Below, in pieces: positions 7,113 through 9,195 of a stretch of DNA of 9,195 nt (positions within the stretch are counted from its first letter, which is position 1; each line of letters starts with the position of its first letter). The stretch is from positions 1 through 9,195 of the forward strand of contig JAKABA010000156.1 in the NCBI GenBank assembly GCA_021802115.1. The letters run 5' to 3'. The notes beneath the pieces were generated by a model. That model had not been told where the DNA came from, made no database searches, and saw only the letters and a program-made list of their open reading frames with translations. The translations under genes were made by a program, and so were the position numbers. This stretch comes from a bacterium. GTDB lineage: Bacteria > Chloroflexota > Dormibacteria > UBA8260 > Bog-877.

Positions 7113-7716
7113 CTCCCTCCGTGAGGACTTGTAACATTTGCCGCGAGACTCATCGGTGACTGCCCTTCCGGCTCCAGATCGTCCCTGGGTACCAGTCGGC
7201 CACGACAGGCTGTTGATGACCTGGTCCGGGGGCATCTACGCCGCTAGATTCAGCGCGGCCCCTCGTCTGGCACAGCAACTACCAAGGCGGAGCTATAGTG
7301 GAACTGCTTGCGCGGGAGGGTGTAAGGGCCGTCGAGCTGTCGCCTTGCGGCGTTACTCCTGTCGTTCGGACCAGCACTTGCCATACACCTCCCGTGCTCC
7401 AACTGACATGGTGGCCGCATCGACTCAGGCGAGGCCACGTTCGTGGTGGCTGGGAGCGGGCAACATCTCATGGCGGCGCGACGGCGCAAGGACGCCCTCC
7501 GAGGTCGTCGCCTTCGGGGGTGACAGTCTTGCTCCTGGGAACAGCCCGGCTGGCCAGCGGGCAACACCGTCGCATGTGGCGAGAGCGGTGGTCGATGCGG
7601 GCCAGGGTGTTGGTGGATCGCGGAAACGGCTGAGGTGTGGCTCCGGGCCTGGCCAAGCGCCTTGCGCGTCGGCAAAGTGACGGGACTCAGGCCGTGACTA
7701 CGGGAAGTGCTCTAGA

Positions 7717-8988
7717 GTGAGCCGCATCGCCGTCATCGGGGCTGGCTATGTTGGGCTTACAACCGCCGTATGCCTGAGTCACCTGGGGCACACCGTCCAT
7801 TGCTCCGATGTCCTAGCCGATCGCGTTGCTCTCCTCAATCAGGGGCAGCTGCCCCTTGTCGAAGAGGGCCTTGCAGGGCTGTTGCAGCAGGGGATCGCCG
7901 CCGAGCGTCTTAGGTTCACAACGGACAACATCCAGGCGGTGACCCAAGCTGAGTTCACCTTCCTATGCGTGCCCACACCCCAGCAGGAGGATGGCCGGGC
8001 GGACCTGCACTACATCGAACAGGTCGCGGGTGAGATTGGCCGGCCTCTGGCGGCGGAGTCGGTGGTTATCAACAAGTCCACGGTGCCGGTCGGGAGTGCT
8101 CGGGTCGTCGAGCGGGCGCTGGGCCGCCAAGACGTGGCCGTGGTCTCCAATCCGGAGTTTCTCAGGGAGGGGTCGGCCGTCCACGACTTCCTGCACCCGG
8201 ACCGCATCGTGATCGGGGCGGATGACGAGGCGACCGCGATCAGGGTGGCGTCGCTCTTCGTCCGCATCGGCGCCCCTTTGCTGGTCACTGACCCGGCCAG
8301 TGCCGAGATGGTCAAGTATGCGTCCAACGCCTTCTTGGCCACCAAGGTGTCCTTCGTGAACGCGATAGCGACCCTCTGCGAATCGGTTGGGGCCGATGTG
8401 CGGCAGGTGGTGCTGGGGATGGGGTATGACCGCCGTATCGGCTCGGAGTTCCTCCGGCCCGGACCCGGATGGGGCGGCTCGTGCTTCCCCAAGGACACCT
8501 CCGCTCTGGTGCACATCGCCGAAGACGCCGGCTACGACTTCGGGCTGTTGAAAGGCGTCATAGCCGTGAACGAGGACCAGGCTGAGCGCACCATCGCCAA
8601 GGCGATCGGGCTGGCCGGGGGCTCGATCGAGGGCAAGACGGTCGCTCTCTGGGGCCTTACCTTCAAGGCTAGGACCGACGACCTGCGCGGGTCGCCGGCG
8701 GTGGAGATCGCGCGGCGGCTGAGAGCCAGAGGGGCTCGGGTGCAGGCCTACGACCCCACAGTGCGGCGTCCGCTCGAGGGGATCGAGGTCTGCACGGATG
8801 CCTACCAGGCCTGCGTCGACGCGAGCGTGCTCGTGGTCGCCACGGAGTGGGACGAGCTGCGGTGGCTGGACTTTGCGAAGGTCGGGGAAGTGATGGAGAA
8901 GCGGGCGGTGCTGGATGCCCGAAACCTCTTGGAGCCAGCCATGCTGCGCCGCCTCGGGTTCGTCTACCAGGGGGTTGGCGTCCCGTGA
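7717..8988 (+). CDS. ugd: UDP-glucose 6-dehydrogenase
   Basis: A 423-residue member of the UDP-glucose/GDP-mannose dehydrogenase family, full length for the group. It oxidises UDP-glucose to UDP-glucuronate in two NAD+-dependent steps in the cytoplasm. The NAD-binding Rossmann motif VIGAGYVGL is at residues 6-14. [14 protein letters not shown] follows with E147, then [13 protein letters not shown] with K200 and N204. The catalytic cysteine is C256 in [12 protein letters not shown]. The C-terminal UDP-binding domain starts near residue 305 with [20 protein letters not shown]. The GTG start places the Rossmann motif at the usual distance from the N terminus and has GGGAAG (7702-7707) nine bases upstream. 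The next gene overlaps by four bases (GTGA). The preceding 1.1-kb gap suggests its own promoter. UDP-glucose is the likeliest substrate from the motif set, though other sugar-nucleotide dehydrogenases of the family are related. Confidence 0.95.
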   Translation: MSRIAVIGAGYVGLTTAVCLSHLGHTVHCSDVLADRVALLNQGQLPLVEEGLAGLLQQGIAAERLRFTTDNIQAVTQAEFTFLCVPTPQQEDGRADLHYIEQVAGEIGRPLAAESVVINKSTVPVGSARVVERALGRQDVAVVSNPEFLREGSAVHDFLHPDRIVIGADDEATAIRVASLFVRIGAPLLVTDPASAEMVKYASNAFLATKVSFVNAIATLCESVGADVRQVVLGMGYDRRIGSEFLRPGPGWGGSCFPKDTSALVHIAEDAGYDFGLLKGVIAVNEDQAERTIAKAIGLAGGSIEGKTVALWGLTFKARTDDLRGSPAVEIARRLRARGARVQAYDPTVRRPLEGIEVCTDAYQACVDASVLVVATEWDELRWLDFAKVGEVMEKRAVLDARNLLEPAMLRRLGFVYQGVGVP

Positions 8989-9195
8989 GTCGAGTCGTGG
9001 TCACGGGCGGAGCTGGCTTTCTCGGATCGCATCTCTGTGAGGCCCTGGTGGCGCGCGGCGATGAGGTCGTGTGCATTGACAACCTCTCAACTGGCCGTCG
9101 CGACAACCTCGCCCACCTGGATGGTGCACCAAGATTTGACTTCATCTGCGCGGATGTGTGCGAGGGAGTGAACATCGTCGGCCCGGTCGATGCGG
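8985..9195 (+). CDS. NAD-dependent sugar-nucleotide epimerase/decarboxylase, N-terminal part; probably UDP-glucuronate decarboxylase
   Basis: The first 70 residues of a short-chain dehydrogenase of the extended NAD-dependent epimerase/dehydratase type; the 3' end lies outside the window. GTG 8985 overlaps the dehydrogenase stop by four bases. The protein opens with [19 protein letters not shown], whose TGGAGFLG (7-14) is the NAD-binding Gly-rich loop. It continues with [17 protein letters not shown] (29-45), with D32 at the NAD ribose position, then [13 protein letters not shown] (49-61). The combination of LCEAL, DNLSTG, NLAHL and PRFDFI resembles UDP-xylose synthases (UDP-glucuronate decarboxylases). 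These take the product of the preceding enzyme and release CO2 to give UDP-xylose. A UDP-glucose or UDP-glucuronate 4-epimerase cannot be excluded without the catalytic YxxxK region and the C-terminal half. Confidence 0.85.
   Translation, partial: MSRVVVTGGAGFLGSHLCEALVARGDEVVCIDNLSTGRRDNLAHLDGAPRFDFICADVCEGVNIVGPVDA

Larger units (their letters stand above)
6605..7716. other. 1.1-kb intergenic region with no recognisable gene
   Basis: The gap between the membrane-protein stop and the UDP-glucose dehydrogenase start is far longer than any other junction in the window. Translating both strands gives only short open frames rich in Trp, Cys, Arg and His with no recognisable fold or motif. Codon third positions lack the strong G/C preference of the flanking genes; in the frame 7298-7633 about two thirds of codons end in G or C by hand count. 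The segment contains perfect hairpins at 6613-6631, 6875-6890 and 7037-7055, palindromes at 6889-6926 and some weak promoter-like pairs. It may be a regulatory or untranslated leader region, the boundary between two modules, or decayed coding DNA. I saw no insertion-sequence ends, tRNA or rRNA in it. Confidence 0.6.

Noticed and set aside
7435..7446. CCACGTTCGTGG short dyad
   Set aside because: Only a 5-bp stem with a 2-base loop; such dyads are common in GC-rich DNA and it has no clear context.
7156..7680. Open frame of about 174 codons in the intergenic region
   Set aside because: No recognisable domain, mixed third-position bases and many rare-looking Cys/Trp/Arg clusters; not listed as a gene.

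Overview
The window looks like part of a surface-polysaccharide or glycolipid locus from a high-GC bacterium, most likely an actinobacterium or a related uncultured lineage. This rests on high GC with G/C-rich third codon positions, frequent GTG starts, and a very large multi-pass membrane protein resembling the actinobacterial AftD type of GT-C enzyme. The lineage is an inference; no rRNA or other marker is present. All convincing genes are on the + strand.

Region A (1-6604) is a compact run of five genes. It holds the 3' end of a GT4-type glycosyltransferase (2-280), a complete GT4-like glycosyltransferase (280-1527), a FkbM-family methyltransferase (1531-2409), a second complete GT-B glycosyltransferase (2403-3521), and a 1027-residue polytopic membrane protein with a long extracytoplasmic domain (3521-6604). 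Junctions are overlaps of 1 to 7 bases or a 3-base gap, so the genes are probably co-transcribed and translationally coupled. A reasonable reading is that the cytoplasmic glycosyltransferases build a lipid-linked glycan, the methyltransferase caps or decorates a sugar, and the membrane protein acts on the glycan outside the membrane.

Region B (6605-7716) is about 1.1 kb in which I recognise no gene. It holds several perfect short hairpins (6613-6631, 6875-6890, 7037-7055), a pair of GTTAAC-like palindromes (6889-6926), weak promoter-like pairs and some unconvincing small open frames. It separates the glycosyltransferase operon from the sugar-nucleotide genes.

Region C (7717-9195) starts a second module: UDP-glucose 6-dehydrogenase (7717-8988), overlapping by 4 bases an NAD-dependent sugar-nucleotide epimerase/decarboxylase (8985 to the window end) that reads most like UDP-glucuronate decarboxylase. 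Together they would convert UDP-glucose to UDP-glucuronate and then UDP-xylose, a plausible donor supply for the upstream glycosyltransferases.

I found no CRISPR array, insertion sequence, tRNA or rRNA. The parts most worth a second look are the architecture of the large membrane protein, the variant donor-site motifs in both complete glycosyltransferases, and the structured 1.1-kb gap.
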